DNA of 6,620 nt from Pseudomonadota bacterium (GTDB lineage Bacteria > Pseudomonadota > Gammaproteobacteria > JAKAQQ01): the NCBI GenBank assembly GCA_021828425.1, contig JAKARN010000081.1:1-6620 (forward strand), read 5' to 3'. The translations under genes were made by a program, and so were the position numbers. Numbering within the stretch: position 1 is the stretch's first letter; the number at the start of each line of letters is the position of its first letter. The notes below the pieces were generated by a model that worked only from the letters and a program-made list of their open reading frames with translations, did not search any database and had not been told where the DNA came from. Below are positions 1-5,631 of the stretch, one piece after another.

Positions 1-168
1 GGCCGGGAGTAGGACGGATGATCTCGAAGCGAAGGGGCCGAAGCTCCCGCCCGGGGGAGCAAGACCGAAAGATGAGCCAGCAGTCCACGAAGCGTCGCCT
101 CGGTGCTGAGACCTCTGAAATCGGAGGATTACCCGATGGTGCGGGTGGTTGAACACAGAAACTTGGGG
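1..168. other. Region with no supported gene
   Basis: This stretch beyond the fabI stop shows no convincing coding sequence. Short open frames exist on both strands, but none has a recognisable motif, a good ribosome binding site or a protein-like composition that I can defend. It contains the hairpin at 43-60 and a smaller 5-bp stem, ACCCG/CGGGT, at 131-146 just past the fabI stop. I see no tRNA or promoter. A minus-strand gene reading off the left edge cannot be excluded. Confidence 0.5.
43..60 (-). terminator. Weak hairpin downstream of fabI, possible terminator
   Basis: A perfect 6-bp inverted repeat, GCTCCC/GGGAGC, encloses a 6-base GC-rich loop about 110 bases past the fabI stop. Read on the minus strand it is followed by TTCGG rather than a run of T, so it lacks the usual intrinsic-terminator tail. 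It could be a weak terminator at the end of the gloB-mltD-fabI operon or a chance repeat in GC-rich DNA. Confidence 0.18.
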
Positions 169-966
169 TCAGGACTCCCCGTCGGCCAAGGGCGGCATGC
201 CGACGATGTGGTAGCCGCAATCGACGTAGAGCACGGTTCCGGTGATGCCGCTCGCCAGATCCGAGCACAGGAAGGCACCGGCATTACCGACTTCATCCAG
301 GCTGACATTGCGCTTGAGGGGTGCCCGGCCCTGGACCTCGGCCAGCATCTTGCGGAACCCGGAGACCCCGCTGGCCGCAAGCGTCTTGACCGGCCCGGGT
401 GAGAGCGCATTCACGCGGTGTCCTTCCCGTCCGAGATCCAGGGCCATGAAGCGCACGTTGGCCTCGAGACTCGCCTTGGCAGGACCCATGACGTTGTAGT
501 TCGGAATGGCCTGTACCGCCCCCAGGTAGCTCAGCGTGAGGAGTGCCCCGGCACGCCCTTGGAGCAAGGGTCGTGCCCGTTTGCCCAAGGCGGCAAAACT
601 GTAGGCGCTGATGTCGTGGGCGATCCGGAAGCTGTCGCGGTCGACGCTGTCCAGGTAACCGCCTTCCAGCGCCTGGCGCGGGGCATAGGCCACGGCGTGG
701 ACTAGGATGTCGAGCCCGTCCCAAGCCTCTGCGAGCTTGGAGAACAGGGCATCAATCGCCCCGTCATCGGCGACATCGCAAGGGTAGATGTGCTTCGAGC
801 CGACCCGCTCCCCCAGCTCCCGGACCCGCTCCCCGAGCCGCTCCCCTTGGTAGGAAAAGGCCAGCTCGGCACCCTCTCGGTGCATGGCCCGGGCAATGCC
901 CCACGCCAGGGAGCGCTCGCTCGCGACTCCCACGATGAGGGCCCGCTTGCCGTCGAGGAATCCCAT
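169..966 (-). CDS. fabI: Enoyl-[acyl-carrier-protein] reductase (NADH), FabI
   Basis: FabI reduces the trans-2 double bond of enoyl-ACP with NADH, the final step of each round of type II fatty-acid elongation in the cytoplasm. The 265-residue protein begins [10 protein letters not shown], almost as E. coli FabI (262 aa) does. The short-chain dehydrogenase fold shows the FabI cofactor motif [13 protein letters not shown] (13-25), the CDVA segment (63-66), the IAHDIS/YSF stretch (115-124) and the catalytic Tyr-(X)6-Lys set Y157 and K164, with the second active-site tyrosine Y147 in LSYLGA. The ATG has GCGGAG about 5 bases upstream and lies 18 bp after the mltD stop, so it is probably cotranscribed with mltD and gloB. 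Residue 93, glycine in E. coli and linked there to triclosan sensitivity, is alanine here, as in many natural FabI proteins. Proline occupies position 162 next to the catalytic lysine. The family call is firm. Confidence 0.97.
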   Translation of the reverse strand: MGFLDGKRALIVGVASERSLAWGIARAMHREGAELAFSYQGERLGERVRELGERVGSKHIYPCDVADDGAIDALFSKLAEAWDGLDILVHAVAYAPRQALEGGYLDSVDRDSFRIAHDISAYSFAALGKRARPLLQGRAGALLTLSYLGAVQAIPNYNVMGPAKASLEANVRFMALDLGREGHRVNALSPGPVKTLAASGVSGFRKMLAEVQGRAPLKRNVSLDEVGNAGAFLCSDLASGITGTVLYVDCGYHIVGMPPLADGES

Positions 967-984
967 GGGTGCTCCGCCGGCCGT

Positions 985-2985
985 CTAGCCGCCGCTTCCG
1001 GCCGACTGCTGTTGGACGTAGACCGTGAGCTGTTCGCCCGGATAGATGAACTGGCCGGGTGAGACGTGGTTCCAGTTGCTGAGCTCTGCGGTCGTGACAT
1101 TGAAGCGTGCGGAGATCTGGGACAGGGAATCGCCGGGCCGCACGATGTAGGTGACGCGCCGCACCACCGCGTCGTCCTGCGGGGTCACCGGAGTCGGGCT
1201 CGCGTCCGATTCGAGGACGAGACGCTCACCGGGATGCAGGAAGCCTCCCGGAGCCAGATGGTTCCATTGGGCGAGCGAGTTGACCGGAACATTGTAGCGC
1301 TGGGCGATCGTCCACAGCGAATCGCCCGGCCGGACCGTGTAGGTCACGGCACGGCTCACGATGCCGGTTTCCGGTGCCGGGGTGGTCCCGTTGAGTCGGA
1401 GGCGTTCCCCGGGCTGCAGGATCGAGCCTGAACCCAGGTGGTTCCAGCGCGCAATGGAAGCCATCGGGACACCGAAATGGTTGGCAATCGTCCAGAGCGA
1501 GTCCCCGGGCTCGACCGTGTAGTACCCGTCGGCGGGGATTGCGACCGGATCGGATGCCGCCCCCTGCCCGAGGACAAGGCGCTCACCGGGATGCAGGAAG
1601 CCTCCTGGAGCCAGATGGTTCCATCGGGCGAGCGAGTCGACCGGGACGTTATAGCGCTGGGCGATCGTCCACAGCGAATCACCCGGCTGGACCGTATATT
1701 CGTTTCCACCCCAGGGAACCATGGCCACGGAGGTTGCCTGCTCGGTCGGTGCACCGAAGGGAACGTACTGGGAGAGGTGGTTCATCGAGGACGGCACGAG
1801 AATGCGTCGCCCGGCCACGATCACGTCGGAGCCGAGTTGATTCTTGACCTCCAACTGGTGGATGGTCGTTCCAAACTGCAAGGCAAGCCCGGACAGGGTG
1901 TTTCCGGGTTCCACCCGGTACGGCACCCAGGCCACGAGCTGTCGGGTGCCGAGCTTGTGCAGTCCGGCCAGGAACCGGGCCAGGCGGTTCTGCGGTACAA
2001 GCAGGCGGTTGGGTCCCAGGGGATCCGTGGCCCAGCGATTGAAACCCGGGTTGAGCAGGTAGAGCTTGTGCAGGTTCATGCCGAGCAGGCGGGCCGCCAG
2101 GCCCAGGTCGATCTGTCCCTTGAGCTTGACCACGCTGAGGTAGGGTACATCGGGAATCTTGGGCAGCTTCACGCCGTAACGGTGAGGATGGGCGATGATG
2201 TCCCGGACCGCGAGCAACTGGGGAACATAGGCCTCGGTTGCCCGGGGCAGGTTGAGGTCCCAGAAGTCGGTGGGTCGTCCCAGACGCTGGTTTTCCTGGA
2301 TGGCGTATTCGACCGTGACCGCCCCTGAGTTGTAGGCGGCGAGTGCCAGCAACCAGCTGCCGAACTGGGCATGCAGCTCGGAGAGGAAATCCAGGGCTGA
2401 TCGGGTCGACTCGACGAGATCCCGGCGGCCGTCGAACCACCAATTGATGCGGATGCCGAAGTGAAGGGCCGTGCTCGGGATGAACTGCCAGAGTCCCGCG
2501 GCATTGGCCCCGGAATCCGCATACGGGTCGAAGGCGCTCTCGATGAATGGCAGAAGGGCGATCTCGGTCGGCAGGTGCCGTTTCTCGACGGCTTTCAGGA
2601 TGTAGTAGAGGTAGGGCTTGGCCCGGGTTGCGGTCCGTTCCATGTAGCCGGGATGATGGGCATACCAGTTGAGTTCGACCCGGACCCGCTCATTCATGAG
2701 GTCGGGCAGGCGGAAGCCGCTGCGGATGACTTGCCAGAGGTTCCGGATTCCCGGGTGTGGCTTGAAGACCAGATCCTTCCAGTGAACGGGGGGAGGCTGG
2801 CCTGACAGGTAATCGGGCGGGGGCGGTTGTCCGGGCGGCAGTCCGGTGAGACTGCGGGAGACCGGGGCGGTGAGCCGGTGGACCACCGGCGGGTGGTTGG
2901 GGGATGGGGAGAGGCCGGGGATGAGCGCACATCCATCGAGGGTGAGGCCGAGGACGGCGAGGATCAGGAGAAGATGGCGCTTCAT
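985..2985 (-). CDS. mltD: Membrane-bound lytic murein transglycosylase D, lipoprotein with five LysM domains
   Basis: MltD cleaves the MurNAc-GlcNAc bond of peptidoglycan, forming 1,6-anhydromuramyl ends, normally from the inner face of the outer membrane. I start it at the ATG at 2985 (666 aa) because that start overlaps the gloB stop as ATGA and gives a short basic N-terminus, a hydrophobic core and a lipobox-like LDGC with Cys19. The upstream ATG at 3021 has no ribosome binding site. A proline-rich linker (about 30-70) leads to the SLT domain (about 120-265), with the catalytic Glu149 in LPFIES and the family motifs SGANAAGLWQF (158-168) and ALAAYNSG (214-221). LysM domains follow at about 356-398, 430-472, 489-531, 549-591 and 613-655. 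E. coli MltD is about 452 aa with two LysM, so the binding tail is much extended. Aspartate at lipobox position -2 would, by the E. coli rule, suggest inner-membrane retention, but the rule is specific to Asp at +2, which is Ala here. Confidence 0.95.
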   Translation of the reverse strand: MKRHLLLILAVLGLTLDGCALIPGLSPSPNHPPVVHRLTAPVSRSLTGLPPGQPPPPDYLSGQPPPVHWKDLVFKPHPGIRNLWQVIRSGFRLPDLMNERVRVELNWYAHHPGYMERTATRAKPYLYYILKAVEKRHLPTEIALLPFIESAFDPYADSGANAAGLWQFIPSTALHFGIRINWWFDGRRDLVESTRSALDFLSELHAQFGSWLLALAAYNSGAVTVEYAIQENQRLGRPTDFWDLNLPRATEAYVPQLLAVRDIIAHPHRYGVKLPKIPDVPYLSVVKLKGQIDLGLAARLLGMNLHKLYLLNPGFNRWATDPLGPNRLLVPQNRLARFLAGLHKLGTRQLVAWVPYRVEPGNTLSGLALQFGTTIHQLEVKNQLGSDVIVAGRRILVPSSMNHLSQYVPFGAPTEQATSVAMVPWGGNEYTVQPGDSLWTIAQRYNVPVDSLARWNHLAPGGFLHPGERLVLGQGAASDPVAIPADGYYTVEPGDSLWTIANHFGVPMASIARWNHLGSGSILQPGERLRLNGTTPAPETGIVSRAVTYTVRPGDSLWTIAQRYNVPVNSLAQWNHLAPGGFLHPGERLVLESDASPTPVTPQDDAVVRRVTYIVRPGDSLSQISARFNVTTAELSNWNHVSPGQFIYPGEQLTVYVQQQSAGSGG
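1213..1340 (-). repeat. LysM-encoding repeat, copy A (fourth LysM of mltD)
   Basis: This 128-bp stretch encodes most of the fourth LysM domain of mltD. It matches 1570-1697 in the same orientation with 11 mismatches by my hand alignment (about 91% identity) and no gaps. The protein versions differ at only two positions over the core, Asn/Asp and Gln/Arg. The intervening third LysM is clearly more diverged. Confidence 0.85.
1570..1697 (-). repeat. LysM-encoding repeat, copy B (second LysM of mltD)
   Basis: This is the partner of the copy at 1213-1340, lying exactly 357 bp away (119 codons), so both copies stay in frame. Recombination between them would delete or duplicate a unit of two LysM domains without a frameshift. 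That makes the number of LysM domains in this gene likely to vary between strains. Confidence 0.85.
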
Positions 2986-3773
2986 GCGGGGAGCTGGTTC
3001 ATGGTGAAGGTATCTTTCCATTTTCGGAGGACCGTGAAAACCGCGAGCGGTCCGTCGAGGGCCCGTCCGGCGTGTCGCTCGGCCGCTGCGTGGACCGCCG
3101 CCTCGCGCGTCCTCAGGAAAGGATTGACGTCGTGTTCCCGTTGGATTGAGGTCGGCAGGGTCGGTTGCTGGTTCATTCGCACGCTTGTGGCCAGGCTCGC
3201 ATATTGTGCAATCAAGGCGTTATCCGGTTCAAGCCCCGAGGCAAAGGCAAGGTTGTCGAGGGTGTATTCATGGGCCGGGTAGACCCGGGTGGTTCCCGGC
3301 AGGCGCCCCAGGCGCTCGACCGAATCGAAGAGTTGGCCGGCCGTGCCCTCGAAGAGCCGACCGCATCCCGCACTGAAGAGCGTATCACCCGGAAAGAGGA
3401 GGTCGGGCCCGCAGTAGGCCAGGTGGTCGAGGGTATGGCCGGGAACGGCGAGTGCCGTGAGTTCGAGTTCGGGCCAGAGCCTGATCGAATCCGCTTCCCC
3501 GACCCGCCGGAGGTCGGGGTGGGGGAGAACCCCGTCCGGACCATAGACCGTGGGGCTCGGACCGGTGGGGGAGGCTAGCAGTTCCTCGACGCCCCCGGTA
3601 TGATCCCCATGGTGGTGGGTGAGCAGGATAGCCTTGAGGTGGTAATGCCCGTGCTCGAGATGACGACGGACCGGCTCCGCCTCCCCCGGATCGATCACGA
3701 CAGCTTCTGGGCCATTGGCCATGAACCAGATATAGTTGTCCCGGCGTGCCGGGAGAGCCGTGATTTCAATCAT
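2982..3773 (-). CDS. gloB: Hydroxyacylglutathione hydrolase (glyoxalase II)
   Basis: Glyoxalase II hydrolyses S-D-lactoylglutathione to D-lactate and glutathione, completing methylglyoxal detoxification in the cytosol. The 263-residue protein (E. coli GloB is 251) is a metallo-beta-lactamase fold enzyme. It shows the N-terminal DNYIW (12-16), the binuclear metal motif THHHGDH (52-58: His53, His55, Asp57, His58), then His113, Asp130 in FPGDTLFSAGCGRLFEG, and His168 in AHEYT. The C-terminal glutathione-binding region is present with NPFLRT and the basic LRKWKD. The start at 3773 is preferred: AGGA lies 8 bases upstream, whereas the ATG at 3779 is too close to it and further upstream starts add a non-homologous basic, proline-rich stretch. 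Its stop overlaps the mltD start, so the two are probably translationally coupled. mltD-gloB adjacency is also seen in E. coli. Confidence 0.97.
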   Translation of the reverse strand: MIEITALPARRDNYIWFMANGPEAVVIDPGEAEPVRRHLEHGHYHLKAILLTHHHGDHTGGVEELLASPTGPSPTVYGPDGVLPHPDLRRVGEADSIRLWPELELTALAVPGHTLDHLAYCGPDLLFPGDTLFSAGCGRLFEGTAGQLFDSVERLGRLPGTTRVYPAHEYTLDNLAFASGLEPDNALIAQYASLATSVRMNQQPTLPTSIQREHDVNPFLRTREAAVHAAAERHAGRALDGPLAVFTVLRKWKDTFTMNQLPA

Positions 3774-3831
3774 GGTCATGATCCTATCAGATCGGGTTCC
3801 CCGGGCGATACCGGCTGGCGGAGGAGGATGG
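3774..3831. promoter_or_regulatory. Divergent intergenic region between gloB and the yafS-like gene
   Basis: These 58 bases separate the two divergent gene sets and are the only non-coding space available for their promoters, although promoter elements could reach into either gene. I do not see convincing -35/-10 pairs on either strand. The left edge carries AGGA, the probable gloB ribosome binding site on the minus strand, and the right edge carries the strong plus-strand ribosome binding site. The palindrome ATCATG-GT-CATGAT at 3769-3782 overlaps the gloB start. Confidence 0.45.
3820..3827 (+). promoter_or_regulatory. Strong ribosome binding site that sets the TTG start of the yafS-like gene
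   Basis: GGAGGAGG lies 4 bases before the TTG at 3832; counted from the first GGAGG, the spacing is 7. No in-frame ATG nearby has a comparable site. The in-frame ATGs at 3772 and 3778 lie inside or at the edge of the divergent gloB start and have no purine-rich site upstream. The ATG at 3828 is in another frame and closes after four codons. Confidence 0.7.
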
Positions 3832-4434
3832 TTGGATCTTGAACGGCGCTTCGCGGCGCAGGAGCGCAGGCTCATCGAAGGCGTGGGCCCGTCTCTGCGC
3901 GGCTGCCGGTCCGTCGTGGTCGACGCATGGCCCGCCCGGACGCTCCCGGTCCTGCCCTTTGCGGAGCTTCGGGTTCTGCCACCCGCCTATTGGCCGGACG
4001 GCCATCGGGGGACGAGCCGGAGCTGGCCCTACGCCACGGGCGGGACCGATCTCGTCATCTGGCGGCATGCCCACGAATACTGGCCGCTCCCCGAGAGCCT
4101 GCTCGTGGAAACCGATCGGGTGCTCGGGCCGGATGGATTGCTCTTGATCCTGGGATTTCACCCGCTGGGTCACTGGTTGTGTCATCTCGTGGATCCCGGT
4201 CTCCGGCTCCCGCCCCGGACCCCACGCGGTTTCGGTGCTGGACTGGCCCGGTTCGGTTTTGAAAGGCACAAACCCACCGTCCGGACAGCACGAGGGCCGG
4301 GCTTGGAACTCCCCCTTCTGTCCGTCGAGCTCCGGAGCCGGGTCCGGCCGGGCGTCATCCTCCATCCGGCCGGAAGAGACTGGCCCCGTCTTTCGCCGAA
4401 CACCCTCACATGGCCCACGCGCCGGGTGGCCTGA
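3832..4434 (+). CDS. yafS: YafS-like SAM-methyltransferase-fold protein, role unknown
   Basis: This gene sits between gloB and rnhA, exactly where E. coli has yafS, a putative class I methyltransferase. From the TTG at 3832 it encodes 200 residues (YafS about 240). Similarity is clearest in the middle and end: DLVIWRHAHEYW (73-84), the ETDRVLGPDGLLLILGFHPLG stretch (93-113), which matches the strand 4/5 region of methyltransferases (E. coli has EADRVL and ISGFNP), and a C-terminal VELRSRVRPGVILHP resembling the family's tail. The N-terminal half, where the AdoMet-binding glycine motif (E/DxGxGxG) should be, has only VVVDAWPARTLP (28-39). Loss of that motif suggests that it may bind cofactor weakly or be non-catalytic; E. 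coli YafS is also atypical here. No signal peptide or membrane segment is evident. It overlaps rnhA by one base. Substrate and function are unknown; the homology is inferred from position and partial motif match. Confidence 0.78.
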   Translation: MDLERRFAAQERRLIEGVGPSLRGCRSVVVDAWPARTLPVLPFAELRVLPPAYWPDGHRGTSRSWPYATGGTDLVIWRHAHEYWPLPESLLVETDRVLGPDGLLLILGFHPLGHWLCHLVDPGLRLPPRTPRGFGAGLARFGFERHKPTVRTARGPGLELPLLSVELRSRVRPGVILHPAGRDWPRLSPNTLTWPTRRVA

Positions 4435-4895
4435 TGGTCGGGGACGGGCGGGTCGAGATCTGGACCGATGGCGCCTGCAGCGGCAACCCGGGACCGGGCG
4501 GATGGGCCGCGCTTTTGAGGTGGCGGGATCGCGAGCGGATCCTCACCGGTCACGAGATGCTGACCACGAACAACCGCATGGAGCTCTCGGCGGTGATTGC
4601 CGCCCTGCAGGCCCTCAAGGGTCCGGTGCCGGTCGTGCTCTACACCGACTCCCGCTATGTCCGGGATGGGGTGACCCGCTGGCTCGAGGACTGGAAGCGT
4701 CGCGGCTGGCGAACGGTGGCGGGAGGAGCGGTACGCAACCGTGACCTCTGGGAACGTCTTGAAGGATTGCTGGGAGCCCGGCCGATCGACTGGCAATGGG
4801 TCCGGGGACATCAAGGCATCGGCTACAATGAACGTGTGGACCGGCTGGCCCGTTCCGCCATCGGTGGACCGGGCCGTCCACCCGCCCGGAGTTGA
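4434..4895 (+). CDS. rnhA: Ribonuclease HI
   Basis: RNase HI cuts the RNA strand of RNA-DNA hybrids and so removes R-loops and helps clear primers. The 153-residue protein (E. coli 155) carries the full active site: Asp12 in WTDGACSGNPGPGGW, Glu50 in TTNNRMEL, Asp72 in YTDSRYV, and Asp136, with His126 in WVRGHQG. The basic handle region, WKRRGWRT (87-94), is also present, as in E. coli-type enzymes. I use the ATG at 4434, whose A is the last base of the preceding TGA. It has GGGTGG just upstream and gives an N-terminus of normal length. An earlier in-frame ATG at 4410 would add eight residues with no homology. The overlap implies translational coupling to the yafS-like gene. Confidence 0.97.
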   Translation: MVGDGRVEIWTDGACSGNPGPGGWAALLRWRDRERILTGHEMLTTNNRMELSAVIAALQALKGPVPVVLYTDSRYVRDGVTRWLEDWKRRGWRTVAGGAVRNRDLWERLEGLLGARPIDWQWVRGHQGIGYNERVDRLARSAIGGPGRPPARS

Positions 4896-4899
4896 CGCG

Positions 4900-5631
4900 A
4901 TGCGGCAGATCGTCCTCGATACGGAAACGACCGGGCTCCTGCCGGACCAGGATCACCGCATCATCGAGATCGCGGCGATCGAGCTGGCCAACCGCCGTCC
5001 CACGGGGCAGGATTTCTGGCACTACCTGGATCCTGGCCGACCCATTGATCCGGGCGCCACGGCCGTCCATGGCTTACGCAACGAAGATCTGGCCGGCAAG
5101 CCCGGCTTTGCCGAGATCACCGAGGCCTTCCTGGATTTCGTGGACGGGAGCCAGCTCATCATCCACAACGCGCCCTTCGACCTGGCCTTCCTGAACCATG
5201 AGCTCGCACGGGTCGGGGCCCGTGTGACCTCGATCGAGAGCCTCTGCTCCGTGCTCGACACCCTGCCCCTGGCCCGGCGCCAGTACCCGGGACAGAACAA
5301 CAGCCTCGAGGCTCTCTGCCAGCGTTTCGGCATCGACACGTCGAACCGGCACCATCATGGCGCCCGCCTGGATGCGTACCTTCTGGCCGAGGTCTACCGG
5401 GCCATGACGAGAGGTCAGGCGGCACTCGGTTTCGGGACCGAGCTTTCGGGTCTTCCCACAGATCCCCGTCCGGGAGCTCCGGCCAGCGGCGCCCGTCGGT
5501 CCATCGCCCGTGTCCAGGTGGATCCCGGCGATAGGAGCCGGCACCGGGCCGTGCTGGCCCGCATTGACGAACAAAGCGGGGGACGGCTGGTCTGGCGTGC
5601 GGACCTCGATCCGGAGCGGGCGGGAGCATGA
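4900..5631 (+). CDS. dnaQ: DNA polymerase III epsilon subunit, 3'-5' proofreading exonuclease
   Basis: Epsilon is the proofreading exonuclease of the replicative polymerase III core. The ATG at 4900 has GGAG 8 bases upstream, follows rnhA by 4 bp and yields 243 residues, the same length as E. coli DnaQ. The DEDDh exonuclease domain (about 1-175) has Asp7 and Glu9 in VLDTETTG, Asp94 in HNAPFDLAF, and His153 and Asp158 in HHHGARLDAYLLAEVY. QAALGF (173-178) aligns with the beta-clamp-binding motif QTSMAF of E. coli epsilon. A flexible Gly/Pro/Ala-rich linker (about 179-201) follows. The C-terminal segment, RVQVDPGD to GGRLVWR (204-233), matches the alpha-subunit-binding tail of E. coli epsilon, which supports true DnaQ rather than a generic exonuclease. 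The end overlaps the antiporter start as ATGA. Confidence 0.97.
   Translation: MRQIVLDTETTGLLPDQDHRIIEIAAIELANRRPTGQDFWHYLDPGRPIDPGATAVHGLRNEDLAGKPGFAEITEAFLDFVDGSQLIIHNAPFDLAFLNHELARVGARVTSIESLCSVLDTLPLARRQYPGQNNSLEALCQRFGIDTSNRHHHGARLDAYLLAEVYRAMTRGQAALGFGTELSGLPTDPRPGAPASGARRSIARVQVDPGDRSRHRAVLARIDEQSGGRLVWRADLDPERAGA

Noticed and set aside
131..146. Small hairpin ACCCG/CGGGT past the fabI stop as a terminator
   Set aside because: A 5-bp stem with no T-run on either side is too weak to call in DNA of this GC content.
1438..2328. Long plus-strand open frame (296 codons) antisense to mltD
   Set aside because: It lies wholly inside mltD, has no recognisable motif or ribosome binding site, and is the kind of open frame expected opposite a GC-rich gene.
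2986..3021. mltD start at the ATG at 3021
   Set aside because: It would put 12 non-hydrophobic residues before the signal peptide, and it lacks a ribosome binding site; the ATG at 2985 overlaps the gloB stop and begins a lipoprotein signal.
3828..3842. Four-codon ATG frame directly after GGAGGAGG
   Set aside because: It starts right at the ribosome binding site with no spacing and stops after four codons; the TTG four bases later opens the real gene.
3774..3875. Upstream extension of gloB to an ATG at 3875
   Set aside because: The added 34 residues are basic and proline-rich with no GloB homology, and would overlap the yafS-like start; the ATG at 3773 has an AGGA site and a normal N-terminus.
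3787..4365. Minus-strand open frame of 192 codons opposite the yafS-like gene
   Set aside because: Its composition is Pro/Gly/Arg-rich without motifs, while the plus-strand frame matches the YafS group and fits the operon spacing.
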